A stretch of DNA of 64,000 nucleotides, taken from Prochlorococcus sp. AG-355-N18. GTDB lineage: Bacteria > Cyanobacteriota > Cyanobacteriia > PCC-6307 > Cyanobiaceae. Below are positions 1-6,890 of this stretch, one piece after another; positions within the stretch are counted from its first letter, which is position 1, and the number at the start of each line of letters is the position of its first letter. Below the pieces are notes generated by a model. That model was not told the DNA's origin. It ran no database searches and saw only the letters and a list, made by a program, of their open reading frames with translations. Position numbers and translations under genes: made by a program. The stretch lies in the NCBI GenBank assembly GCA_003278535.1, contig QCEG01000002.1:107948-171947 (forward strand), read 5' to 3'.

Positions 1-153
1 GAGAATTTCAATTTTATTTTCTAAAATGAGAATTCGATTTTCAAGATTTTTAAAGTCATTTTTAACTGAGTAAAAGAATTCCCTATGAGAGGCAAGTTCT
101 TCAGTAATTAGTTTTTTAAATCTTATGAATTCTTTTGCTAAGGGTAGATTCAT
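1..153 (-). CDS. Partial ORF, coiled-coil-like N-terminus
   Basis: The first 51 codons of a gene read off the left edge of the window from an ATG at 151-153. The ATG overlaps the stop codon of the upstream nuclease gene (ATGA overlap), which is good support for a real, translationally coupled gene. The visible residues are charged and leucine/isoleucine-rich with heptad-like spacing, ending in ILILENKIEIL, so a coiled coil is likely. The product is not identifiable from this fragment. It is the fourth gene of the minus-strand operon starting at 1637. Confidence 0.55.
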   Translation of the reverse strand, partial: MNLPLAKEFIRFKKLITEELASHREFFYSVKNDFKNLENRILILENKIEIL

Positions 154-881
154 TTGCTTAAAAGTAAGTCACTTGAATCGATAACTTCATTATTAGTTCC
201 CTTATATGCCTCGGTACATCCGTCTTTAAACTTACAAAAACGACAATTATTGGATGATGGTTTTGCCTTTGGTATGTCTGACTGTCCAGCTATAGTTAGG
301 ACGTCTTTAATTTTTTGTCTTATAGGATCGGGTAGAACTTTATTAAGAGCATCATCTCCTTCAATAGCAATATAACCAGGATTATCATCTAAGCTTTCAT
401 AACTTTTTGATCCATTGCTGTAGTAAAGACCAAACCCTTCTATTGTTGGCATTCTCTTTCCAGCTGCTCTTGCGGCACCCTGCAAAAGGATTGCATATAG
501 GCCAATCTGGACTAAATGCCAATCTCTTTTTTTGCCAGATTTTGCGTCATAAATAAATATTTTCCCTTCTGGATTCTTTCTTATTAAATCTGGCGTCCCA
601 AATAATTTCATGCCGCATAGATTTATTGACTGCAATGGAAGCTCTAAATCAAGTTCAGATGATGGATATTTATTTTTAAGATTTAAAGCTAAATCATTAA
701 GAACGGCTGTATGTTTAATTCTCCACTGCGCAAGAAATTTATCATCCGTTGGTGGTTTATATTTTGCAGCTTTCCAGAGTGCTAAATCGCAACTGTTACT
801 AAAACTTGTTGCCTCAGCAACAGTACTTGGGCCAAGGCACTCATATCCGGATGCCTTTTTTGTGAATAAGGAAAAGTTCAT
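150..881 (-). CDS. PD-(D/E)XK nuclease, Cas4/RecB-like
   Basis: A 243-aa protein with the core of a RecB/Cas4-type exonuclease: GTPDLI at about residues 95-100 (the PD motif) and IFIYDAKSGK at about 108-117 (the D/E-x-K motif), followed by a Q-x2-x-Y-like helix (QIGLYAILL). Cysteines occur at the N-terminus (SCDLALW) and in a C-terminal cluster (CRFCKFKDGC), the 1+3 arrangement that binds an Fe-S cluster in this superfamily. Expected activity is metal-dependent DNA end processing. It overlaps the gene upstream (878-1426) by 4 bp and the partial gene downstream, so it sits in an operon. No cas1/cas2 or CRISPR repeats are visible nearby, so a phage or mobile-element recombination role, or a defence role, is more likely than spacer acquisition. 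Confidence 0.72.
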   Translation of the reverse strand: MNFSLFTKKASGYECLGPSTVAEATSFSNSCDLALWKAAKYKPPTDDKFLAQWRIKHTAVLNDLALNLKNKYPSSELDLELPLQSINLCGMKLFGTPDLIRKNPEGKIFIYDAKSGKKRDWHLVQIGLYAILLQGAARAAGKRMPTIEGFGLYYSNGSKSYESLDDNPGYIAIEGDDALNKVLPDPIRQKIKDVLTIAGQSDIPKAKPSSNNCRFCKFKDGCTEAYKGTNNEVIDSSDLLLSK

Positions 882-1426
882 TTTTTAAAGTGTAAATTTG
901 GTATACAAACAGCTAATGCCATAGGGAGGCCTAACTTATGAGACTGCTCAGAAAAAGTAATAATCAAATTCTCTACAAATTCTTGGCTATCTGAAATATT
1001 GCCTTCTAAGATCTTTGGCTCGCCGATTTCAGCGTCATTTTGAGATTGACTACTTTCCTCACCCATCTCTTTAGTTGAGTTTGAGGTGTCCTCATAATCC
1101 AATTGATTTAGAAATTTAATCGTTTCTTTTGGTTGTAATTGAATTGGACTTAACCTAAAGCCATTTTTTCGCTTTTCTAATGTGACTTTTTGGCCTAAAA
1201 GATTAGCAGCAATTTTTAGGTTGTAATCTCTCAAGTCAACAAGAAATACATTAGGCTCTCCCGATTCCTCATCAATTGATCGTCCATTAATAAAGTCAGC
1301 TCCGAAAGGACTTTCTTTAATATCTAAGAAAATTCTCTCCACTATTGCTGTAGTAGTAAAAGATTCTTTTTTTGCATCTAATAAAGAATCTTGAATAAAA
1401 TTGTCTAAATTTTGTTTAATCATCAC
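878..1426 (-). CDS. Hypothetical protein, operon partner of Cas4-like nuclease
   Basis: A 182-aa protein that I do not recognise. The N-terminal half mixes alpha and beta segments; residues about 113-140 form a low-complexity acidic/serine stretch (EDTSNSTKEMGEESSQSQNDAE), probably a disordered linker before a short C-terminal segment. It overlaps the start of the nuclease gene by 4 bp and overlaps the end of the 73-aa gene upstream by 11 bp, so it is translated as part of that operon. A structural or DNA-binding partner for the nuclease is possible but unsupported by any motif. Confidence 0.55.
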   Translation of the reverse strand: MMIKQNLDNFIQDSLLDAKKESFTTTAIVERIFLDIKESPFGADFINGRSIDEESGEPNVFLVDLRDYNLKIAANLLGQKVTLEKRKNGFRLSPIQLQPKETIKFLNQLDYEDTSNSTKEMGEESSQSQNDAEIGEPKILEGNISDSQEFVENLIITFSEQSHKLGLPMALAVCIPNLHFKK

Positions 1427-1637
1427 AACCGTTATTTGAATATGGATTATGAGGAGTTTTAGACCAAAGGTGCATCCATTTATCTAATTCAACTGAATTA
1501 GCTTGGCCTTCTTGATTATTTTCTGAAGAAATAATTTCTTTTGGATTCTCTTCAGCAATAAAATTATTGGGACCTAAAGTTGTCCTTTTGTTTAATTTGT
1601 GTCCAAAAGTTATTTTGAACGAATTAAAATAGTTCAT
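1416..1637 (-). CDS. Hypothetical small protein, first gene of nuclease operon
   Basis: A 73-aa polar protein starting at an ATG at 1637, rich in N, K and E, with no recognisable motif. It is the first gene of the minus-strand operon 1637 to below 1, and its 3' end overlaps the next gene. The intergenic region upstream holds two operator-like inverted repeats. It could be a small regulator or accessory factor, but nothing in the sequence shows this. Confidence 0.45.
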   Translation of the reverse strand: MNYFNSFKITFGHKLNKRTTLGPNNFIAEENPKEIISSENNQEGQANSVELDKWMHLWSKTPHNPYSNNGCDD

Positions 1638-1956
1638 GAGTGCTCATGGATAATGTTTACTCAGCCCAATAGGGCCGTGCTAGGGAGAACCACCTCCTTA
1701 GCACATCAACTTATTACATGTGTAATATGATGATTTAATAAATTTACTACAAGTGTAGGAATTACTTATTAATTATTTACGTTTCGACACATTCACGTTT
1801 GCTAAATATCATATTTTTTAAAAAATGTAAGAGGATTATTGATTTTGTCTATTATTATGGGAACTGCATTTATGACGATCTACGTAATGTAGTAATTTTA
1901 ATTTGTTCTCTACTGCATAAATAGATATTATTTGAATAAGATATCTCCTTTTAATA
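1638..1956. promoter_or_regulatory. Divergent intergenic region with a hairpin and two operator-like palindromes
   Basis: A gene-free stretch of about 320 bp between divergent genes. It holds an 11-bp hairpin at about 1677-1704 (GTGCTAGGGAG ... CTCCTTAGCAC, one G-T pair) and two short inverted repeats sharing the core TACA-nG-TGTA: ATTACA-TG-TGTAAT at 1713-1726 and CTACA-AG-TGTAG at 1747-1758, 33 bp centre to centre. Two like dyads about three helical turns apart, between divergent promoters, look like a repressor operator pair. The rest is AT-rich with no ORF. Confidence 0.4.
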
Positions 1957-3471
1957 GTGATTTCTCAAAATTTTTTATATAACTACGGTATTAATGAAGT
2001 TAAATCTGTTATTAAATCAGCAAGAGCTTGTCGTAGAAAATTGTCAATTCTTGAAAGTACTTTATATAGGTTCGAGGGAGAATCTGATTTTGAAATGATT
2101 AAAGAAGATTTGGTTTATCAAGTCCAAGAAATTGAAAATGAGGAGGGGTATAAAGCTTTTTCTTATTTCTTTGGTATTACCTATGAGGAAGATCAGAAAA
2201 ATAATAATAGTGAAGCAATTTTTTCAAATGTTCCACCCCTTTTGGTTGTAATAGAAAATATTCCAGATGATGCATTACCATCACTTCCTTGGTTTGAATC
2301 GAATGTTAATAGATATCTGTATACAGAAGCAAAAGAGAAAGAATATCTAAATTTAACTCCTGAAGTAAGGGATATGAAAGTTGAATCGCAGAATTTAGAA
2401 TTTTTTAAAAGAATTAGATTAGATGAAATTCATGAAGCTGTTATAAAAAAGATGCAAGATAGAAATTTTAGTGTTAGGGCTTCAGAAATTTTTAGTCTTT
2501 ATGTGTCTATCTTGATAGCTAATGATCTTGGTCTTGAGATTTCAACAAAAGATATGGAAGCAAACTTTAATATTGATTATAAATTTGAAACTTTTCCGCA
2601 TGTAAAAAAATTATTTAATTCCTACTACGAAAAAATAAAAAACAATATCCAGAACCAAAAAATAATTCCAATTACACTTGAACCTCAAGATGATTTATGG
2701 ATTGAATTAATTGAAGAAATAAGACTTATTGGTGAAAAGATGAAATTTCTTAAGAAACAATATGCTGATAAATTTGTACAGCTAAAAAGTCTAAATACTA
2801 TACAAACACTTTGTTATGAAATTAAGGAATTTTTATTCTTACATTTTGCAGGTACTTCCGAAATTCCAACAATGAGAGAAATTCAAAAAAAAGATAAAGG
2901 ACCAAGCTTAATAAAAAAAATTCAAGCAGGTGATGGTGGAGAGAAAAAAGGTATTGAAGTAATTAAGGATGCGTACAAAATCTTTTTAAAGGATCAACAA
3001 ATAAAATCTGATATTTTCAAGAAAAATCATGACTTTAATCCCTCTTTCGATGTACAAGGCAGACTTTATCAAGAAGTATTTAAAAATCAAATTTTTAGTA
3101 CAATAAGTAAATCTATTCGGGAATCAAGTTTTAGTTCTACACAATGGGAGCTTATTAGAGAACCAAAAAATAATTTCGATTTACATTTAAAAAACTTAGA
3201 AAGTGAAGAGGAGATTCTTATATTGATAAAAGCAAAATTAGATGAAGCAAGTTTTAAAGGGCTATATTCTACATTTTTCGATTTTAAATCTTTAAAGGAG
3301 AGGAAATTCCTAATAATTTCTAAATTTAATCCAAAAATTCAATCTGAAAAAAAATTTGTTAAAGAAAAAGTATTCGCCCTTTCTCAAAAGTCTGGGGTGG
3401 AAATTGAAGTCATTTCAATTATTGAAATTGAGGAGTTTTTTCAAAAACTTTCTAATTCTAAAGAGGATTAA
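1957..3471 (+). CDS. Hypothetical protein, 504 aa, possible degenerate nuclease-like C-terminus
   Basis: A 504-aa mostly helical, highly charged protein with a GTG start. No family was recognised. Residues about 360-500 change character to alternating beta/alpha: TQWELIREPKNNFDLHL, then ILILIKAKL, then FLIISKF and VEIEVISIIEIEEFF. This layout resembles the core of a restriction-endonuclease-like fold (an Asp strand followed by an x-K-x-K strand), but the canonical D/E-x-K is not clear, so it may be degenerate or a different fold. It is followed 4 bp later by a small exported protein. It could be a defence or phage gene; that is speculation. Confidence 0.5.
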   Translation: MISQNFLYNYGINEVKSVIKSARACRRKLSILESTLYRFEGESDFEMIKEDLVYQVQEIENEEGYKAFSYFFGITYEEDQKNNNSEAIFSNVPPLLVVIENIPDDALPSLPWFESNVNRYLYTEAKEKEYLNLTPEVRDMKVESQNLEFFKRIRLDEIHEAVIKKMQDRNFSVRASEIFSLYVSILIANDLGLEISTKDMEANFNIDYKFETFPHVKKLFNSYYEKIKNNIQNQKIIPITLEPQDDLWIELIEEIRLIGEKMKFLKKQYADKFVQLKSLNTIQTLCYEIKEFLFLHFAGTSEIPTMREIQKKDKGPSLIKKIQAGDGGEKKGIEVIKDAYKIFLKDQQIKSDIFKKNHDFNPSFDVQGRLYQEVFKNQIFSTISKSIRESSFSSTQWELIREPKNNFDLHLKNLESEEEILILIKAKLDEASFKGLYSTFFDFKSLKERKFLIISKFNPKIQSEKKFVKEKVFALSQKSGVEIEVISIIEIEEFFQKLSNSKED

Positions 3472-3475
3472 TTTA

Positions 3476-3859
3476 ATGAAAAAATTTCTATTAGTACATT
3501 TACTTTTAGGATTCATGATTCCTGCAAATGCAGGAATTTATTATTACCCTTTTTATCAGGACGGTATAAAAGTAAAATGTGGCGATAATCAGCCAAGACA
3601 TTTGATATCCTTTAAAGCTGGAAGGGCTATGCTGTTTGAGGATGATGGTGATGAAAAGTATAAATTTCCAAGAACTTTTTTATTTCCTGAGAAACCTGAC
3701 AAGAGATATAAGTACTTTCCAAGTACAGCAGGTACCAAATGTAGTTCCAGAGAACTATCTAAAAAAGAAAGGGAATTTTATATAAATAAGGCAAAGAATG
3801 TCTGCTATGGGAGGGACTTAGCTACCAGAAACAAATACTGCTACGGGTGGAATCGATAA
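3476..3859 (+). CDS. Small exported cysteine-containing protein
   Basis: A 127-aa protein. The ATG at 3476 is chosen over a longer reading because it starts a clear signal peptide: MKK, then a hydrophobic stretch (FLLVHLLLGFMI), then a PANA-G cleavage site. The mature part has cysteines in CGDN, KCSS, NVCYG and KYCYGW, consistent with disulphides in a periplasmic or secreted protein. It starts 4 bp after the 504-aa gene and may be co-transcribed with it. Function unknown. Confidence 0.55.
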   Translation: MKKFLLVHLLLGFMIPANAGIYYYPFYQDGIKVKCGDNQPRHLISFKAGRAMLFEDDGDEKYKFPRTFLFPEKPDKRYKYFPSTAGTKCSSRELSKKEREFYINKAKNVCYGRDLATRNKYCYGWNR

Positions 3860-3925
3860 TACAAAATTACTTCTTGCGGACATTTGTTTCATTTGGCAAT
3901 ATAAGTAACCGACTCCATAATTGGC

Positions 3926-3942
3926 ACATCTAACTTAGATGT
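3926..3942. repeat. 17-bp palindrome, possible operator
   Basis: ACATCTAA-C-TTAGATGT is a perfect 8+1+8 dyad in the gap between 3859 and the SIMPL gene at 4049. A second pair, GAACCGAA near 3962 and TTCGGTTC near 4003-4010, lies further on. Either could be a binding site or a weak hairpin; there is no T-tract typical of a terminator. Confidence 0.3.
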
Positions 3943-4048
3943 TACCCTTAATGGCCAGATAGAACCGAAGGAATAAAAGTCAGGGATTTTCTAATATTTT
4001 TCTTTCGGTTCAGCTGTTAAAAAGCTTCTACACACATACTGATAGACA

Positions 4049-4834
4049 ATGAAAATTATTAAGAGACTCAGGTCGCTGCCGGGCGATTCTCTGGGCGTTA
4101 TACGCCGCACTCCGCCACTTGTTTTCGCAATGGCTGTCTTATCTCTCGGAGGATTTATAGGCGCCTCCACGGTCCTTGTGAGAGGGTTCAGAACGGTTGA
4201 GAATACTATCACTGTTACTGGTGCAAGTACTGAAAGTTTTGAGAGTGATATTGCAAAATGGTCAGTCCAGGTAAAGACATCAGGTACAACTCAGATTGAC
4301 TCATTTACCAAGCACAAGCAGTCCATTAATAAGACGATGGAATTCCTTAAAGCCAATGGAATTGAGGACAGCGTAAAGCAGGATGTTTATCTTGGACCTG
4401 CGAGTATAAGTGAATATAAAACCAAGCATCCAAAGACTAATGAAATTATTAGAACTGAATGGATTACTTATCAGAATATTGAGATTGAAAGTAGGGATGT
4501 TTATAACATCCAGAAGACTCACAGTCAGATAACGGAATTGCTTGGTAAAGGGGTAAGGGTTAAACCAAGCCGTCCTGAATTCACCTATTCAAAGCTGGCT
4601 GATAAACGCGTTGATATGCTTGCGAAGGCAGCAAAGGATGCAAGGGTTAGGGCTGAAGCTATCGCTCTACAGGCAGGCTCTGAAGTAGGTGGTTTAAAGA
4701 GAGTGAATACTGGAGTTTTTCAGATAACTGTTCCGAATTCCACGAAGGTAAGCAGCTGGGGTTCTTATGACACTACTACTATCAAGAAAGATATTACTGC
4801 GGTTATGGGAGTAACTTTTGCTGTTAAGAAGTAA
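4049..4834 (+). CDS. SIMPL (DUF541) domain protein, membrane-anchored
   Basis: A 261-aa protein with an N-terminal membrane segment (VFAMAVLSLGGFIGASTVLV, about residues 25-44) followed by a SIMPL/DUF541 domain. It has the typical opening TITVTGASTESFESDIAKWSVQV, the middle QDVYLGPASISEY and the end with repeated A-K-R motifs (AAKDARVRAEAIALQAG) and a final beta strand. SIMPL proteins face the periplasm and form oligomers; their roles are poorly defined, with some linked to oxidative stress. The gene is clearly GC-richer than its neighbours, especially at its 5' end (CTGCCGGGCGATTC, TACGCCGCACTCCGCC), which suggests recent acquisition. Confidence 0.8.
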   Translation: MKIIKRLRSLPGDSLGVIRRTPPLVFAMAVLSLGGFIGASTVLVRGFRTVENTITVTGASTESFESDIAKWSVQVKTSGTTQIDSFTKHKQSINKTMEFLKANGIEDSVKQDVYLGPASISEYKTKHPKTNEIIRTEWITYQNIEIESRDVYNIQKTHSQITELLGKGVRVKPSRPEFTYSKLADKRVDMLAKAAKDARVRAEAIALQAGSEVGGLKRVNTGVFQITVPNSTKVSSWGSYDTTTIKKDITAVMGVTFAVKK

Positions 4835-4925
4835 CTTATGGAGCCTTTTTTTCCTTTAAGAATCATCAACAAAGGCAGACCAATAAGCATCAGACTCCCA
4901 TCAATTAATAAAAAAGTATTCAGAT

Positions 4926-5129
4926 TCATTTATCAATTCCATCGGGGGTATCCCAATTAAAGGGTATCCCTTTTTTAACTGGTTCTTTTTTCATATCAGC
5001 CATCTCTTTTCTGATTTTGTTGTAGTAGGCCAACTCTTCTGGATCATCAGAACCCAGACCATAATTCATGGTCGCTGCAAGATAAATTCTGTGCATTCGG
5101 TATGACGATAGTGGCATTACTGAAGACAA
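4926..5129 (-). CDS. Possible small hypothetical protein
   Basis: A 67-codon frame; an internal ATG 11 codons in (MHRIYLAATMNYGLGS...) may be the true start. The sequence is soluble, with PEELAYYNKIRKEMADMKKEP forming a probable helix. It reads as plausible protein rather than noise, but no family was recognised and no strong RBS was seen. It lies in a region of remnants, so it may be a fragment. Confidence 0.35.
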   Translation of the reverse strand: MSSVMPLSSYRMHRIYLAATMNYGLGSDDPEELAYYNKIRKEMADMKKEPVKKGIPFNWDTPDGIDK

Positions 5130-5203
5130 TTTCTGTTAAATATATATGAATTTAAGGCAAAATGCTGACCTCTGAGATCTTAGTTATACCAGTCAATTGC
5201 GCA

Positions 5204-5387
5204 ACCCCTCCATAATACACGGGAGGAAGGGGTAAAAGACAAGAAATTTAGAGGGGACTACTTACTGGATGTGTATACATCATCATTGTAAGTAGATGCA
5301 ATAAAGCATAATCAACCACAACTAAAACACCTATATAAGGTACGTGGGTATGTGTGTAAACACATAATGCACGTACTGTATATAGGT
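5204..5387. repeat. Cluster of three nested hairpins in non-coding DNA
   Basis: No credible gene lies between 5130 and 5433. Three strong dyads follow one another. The first is a GC-rich one at 5204-5233 (ACCCCTCC ... GGAGG-AA-GGGGT). The second is CTACTTAC at 5258-5265 pairing GTAAGTAG at 5288-5295, with GATGT/ACATC nested inside. The third is a 59-bp dyad at 5329-5387 built from ACCTATATA/TATATAGGT, GTACGTG/CACGTAC and TATGTGT/ACACATA. The third also shares ACCTATA-AGGT with bases just downstream. Possible roles are a structured RNA, a replication origin or a recombination end; none has T-tract evidence for being a simple terminator. Confidence 0.5.
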
Positions 5388-5433
5388 ACCTATAAGGTGA
5401 TGGTGAGTATATTGTTTAAAACTGATTGGTTAG

Positions 5434-5586
5434 ATGAATAGTGAAGTAATACATAAGGTAAGTGAGCAGAGATCAAGGAATATGTCTGCCATTAAATCAA
5501 AGAATACAAAGCCTGAAATCAAGGTAAGAAAAGTTCTACATTCTATGGGACATAGATTCAGACTTCATTCAAAAAGAACAAGTTGA
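5434..5586 (+). pseudogene. vsr: Truncated vsr (very-short-patch mismatch endonuclease)
   Basis: The 50 codons from the ATG at 5434 read MNSEVIHKVSEQRSRNMSAI and continue KSKNTKPEIKVRKVLHSMGH, RFRLHSKR, then stop. This matches the start of Vsr endonucleases (the conserved R-S-x-x-M-S-x-I-x-x-K-N-T-K-P-E ... G-x-R-F-R-L-H block), which normally run about 140 residues. The catalytic Asp and zinc-binding residues that follow are missing, so the product would be inactive. Vsr usually accompanies a C5-cytosine methyltransferase; none is seen here, so this is probably the scar of a deleted restriction-modification module. Confidence 0.75.
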
Positions 5587-5946
5587 TGAAAAAATATCTC
5601 CAGAATTATACAGATTAAAAAGGAATCCTATTCTCATGAGGAGAATATTGGAACAGATATCTGAACGGTTTTATCTAAGTATGAGAGGTCTTGAAAAACC
5701 TTGATGAGGAATTGTCTAACTCAAGGAATCTTTTTGAACAAAAATTTTTTTTGGAGAGGAATTTTCATAATTCATAAAAAATCAGATCAAAAATTAATTA
5801 TAAATTTTTTAAAAGTTTCATATGCTCTATCACTTTCAAGTAGGCAAGTGCAGTTCTGGAGGTTGTCAGAGAGGTTCGGAAAGGTTGAATTGGAATCAAT
5901 TATAAATTATCTGAACTATATAAAAATACTGATTAAAAATTTATAA
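5582..5946 (+). other. Remnant or non-coding tract after vsr fragment
   Basis: From 5582 a frame reads VDEKISPELYRLKRNPILMR and continues to a stop at about 5702. It looks like the tail of another protein fused at a deletion joint to the vsr head. A following frame to 5946 (81 codons, ending SLSSRQVQFWRLSERFGKVE and an isoleucine-rich tail) could also be a relic or a small gene. Neither has a clear start signal or family. I treat the stretch as decayed DNA. Confidence 0.3.
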
Positions 5947-6819
5947 GTGAAGATTCAAAAGCCATTGCTTGCCGGCAAATTTGATTCTGAGAAGGCTAAA
6001 TTTCCCTATGCAGCAACACCAAAGATTGATGGTATAAGATTTCTGATGGTTGGGGGAGCTGCTTTAACAAGGTCTTTTAAACCAATTAGAAATGAATACT
6101 TACAAAAAATTCTTTCCTCTAATTTGCCTGAGGGTATAGATGGAGAACTGACTTCTGGATCAACTTTTCAAGAATGTAGTTCCATTATGCGTATTAAAGG
6201 TGAACCTGATTTTAAGGTTTGGATATTCGACTTTGTGAATCCTAAAGGGGAGGTCAAGCCATACAAAGAAAGAATGGATGAACTTCGTAAGTTTGAGAAT
6301 TTTAATATTCCCTCTTATGAAATTCTTTTCCCAACAATAGTTTCAAATCAAGAACAGATTGATCACTTAATGATTAATAATCTCAATGCAGGTTATGAGG
6401 GCTTAATGTTGAGAGATCCAAATGGGATATATAAATTTGGTAGAAGCTCAGTAAAGGAGAATATTCTATTAAAAGTTAAGGAATTTATGGATGATGAAGC
6501 CGAAATTATTTCCTTTAGAGAGAAAATGATTAATACAAATGAAGGCCTGAAAGATAATTTTGGTAGAACTAAGAGATCAAGTTGTCAGGATGGATTAAAA
6601 CCAAGCGGGACGTTGGGGGGACTTATTTTAAGAAATTCTGAAGGATTCGAGTTTAGTTGTGGAAGCGGATTAAACGATGCTCTTAGAGATGAAATATGGA
6701 AAAATAAGTCAAAATATCTTGGCAAGTTAGTTAAATATAAATTTATGTCAAAGGGTAGAAAAGATCTTCCCCGACATCCCGTTTTTATGGGATTTAGAGA
6801 TGAAACTGATTTAAGTTAA
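5947..6819 (+). CDS. ATP-dependent DNA ligase, short phage/accessory type
   Basis: A 290-aa covalent nucleotidyltransferase. Motif I is PKIDGIRF with the adenylated lysine at residue 26; motif III is EGIDGEL and FKVWIFDFV; motif IV is AGYEGLMLRD; motif V is LLKVKEF. The C-terminal part (FGRTKRSSCQDG ... GKLVKYKFMSKGRKDLPRHP ... GFRDE) fits the OB-fold domain. It would seal nicks using ATP, unlike the NAD-dependent LigA of the host chromosome. Length and layout resemble T7-like phage ligases. It begins with GTG. A TPR-BRCT protein follows 71 bp later and could supply the protein/DNA interaction module that bacterial LigA carries internally; that link is inference. Confidence 0.85.
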   Translation: MKIQKPLLAGKFDSEKAKFPYAATPKIDGIRFLMVGGAALTRSFKPIRNEYLQKILSSNLPEGIDGELTSGSTFQECSSIMRIKGEPDFKVWIFDFVNPKGEVKPYKERMDELRKFENFNIPSYEILFPTIVSNQEQIDHLMINNLNAGYEGLMLRDPNGIYKFGRSSVKENILLKVKEFMDDEAEIISFREKMINTNEGLKDNFGRTKRSSCQDGLKPSGTLGGLILRNSEGFEFSCGSGLNDALRDEIWKNKSKYLGKLVKYKFMSKGRKDLPRHPVFMGFRDETDLS

Positions 6820-6890
6820 TCTCAATAAATTTTTATATTTTCAACAAATTAAAAAATTCCTATCAAAATATCAATCTTCAATATCTAATT

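Noticed and set aside
150..881. CRISPR-Cas adaptation module (Cas4)
   Set aside because: No cas1, cas2 or effector genes and no repeat-spacer array were seen in the window.
5701..5946. Real 81-aa gene
   Set aside because: No clear start signal or family, and it follows a deletion joint; kept only as part of a decayed tract.
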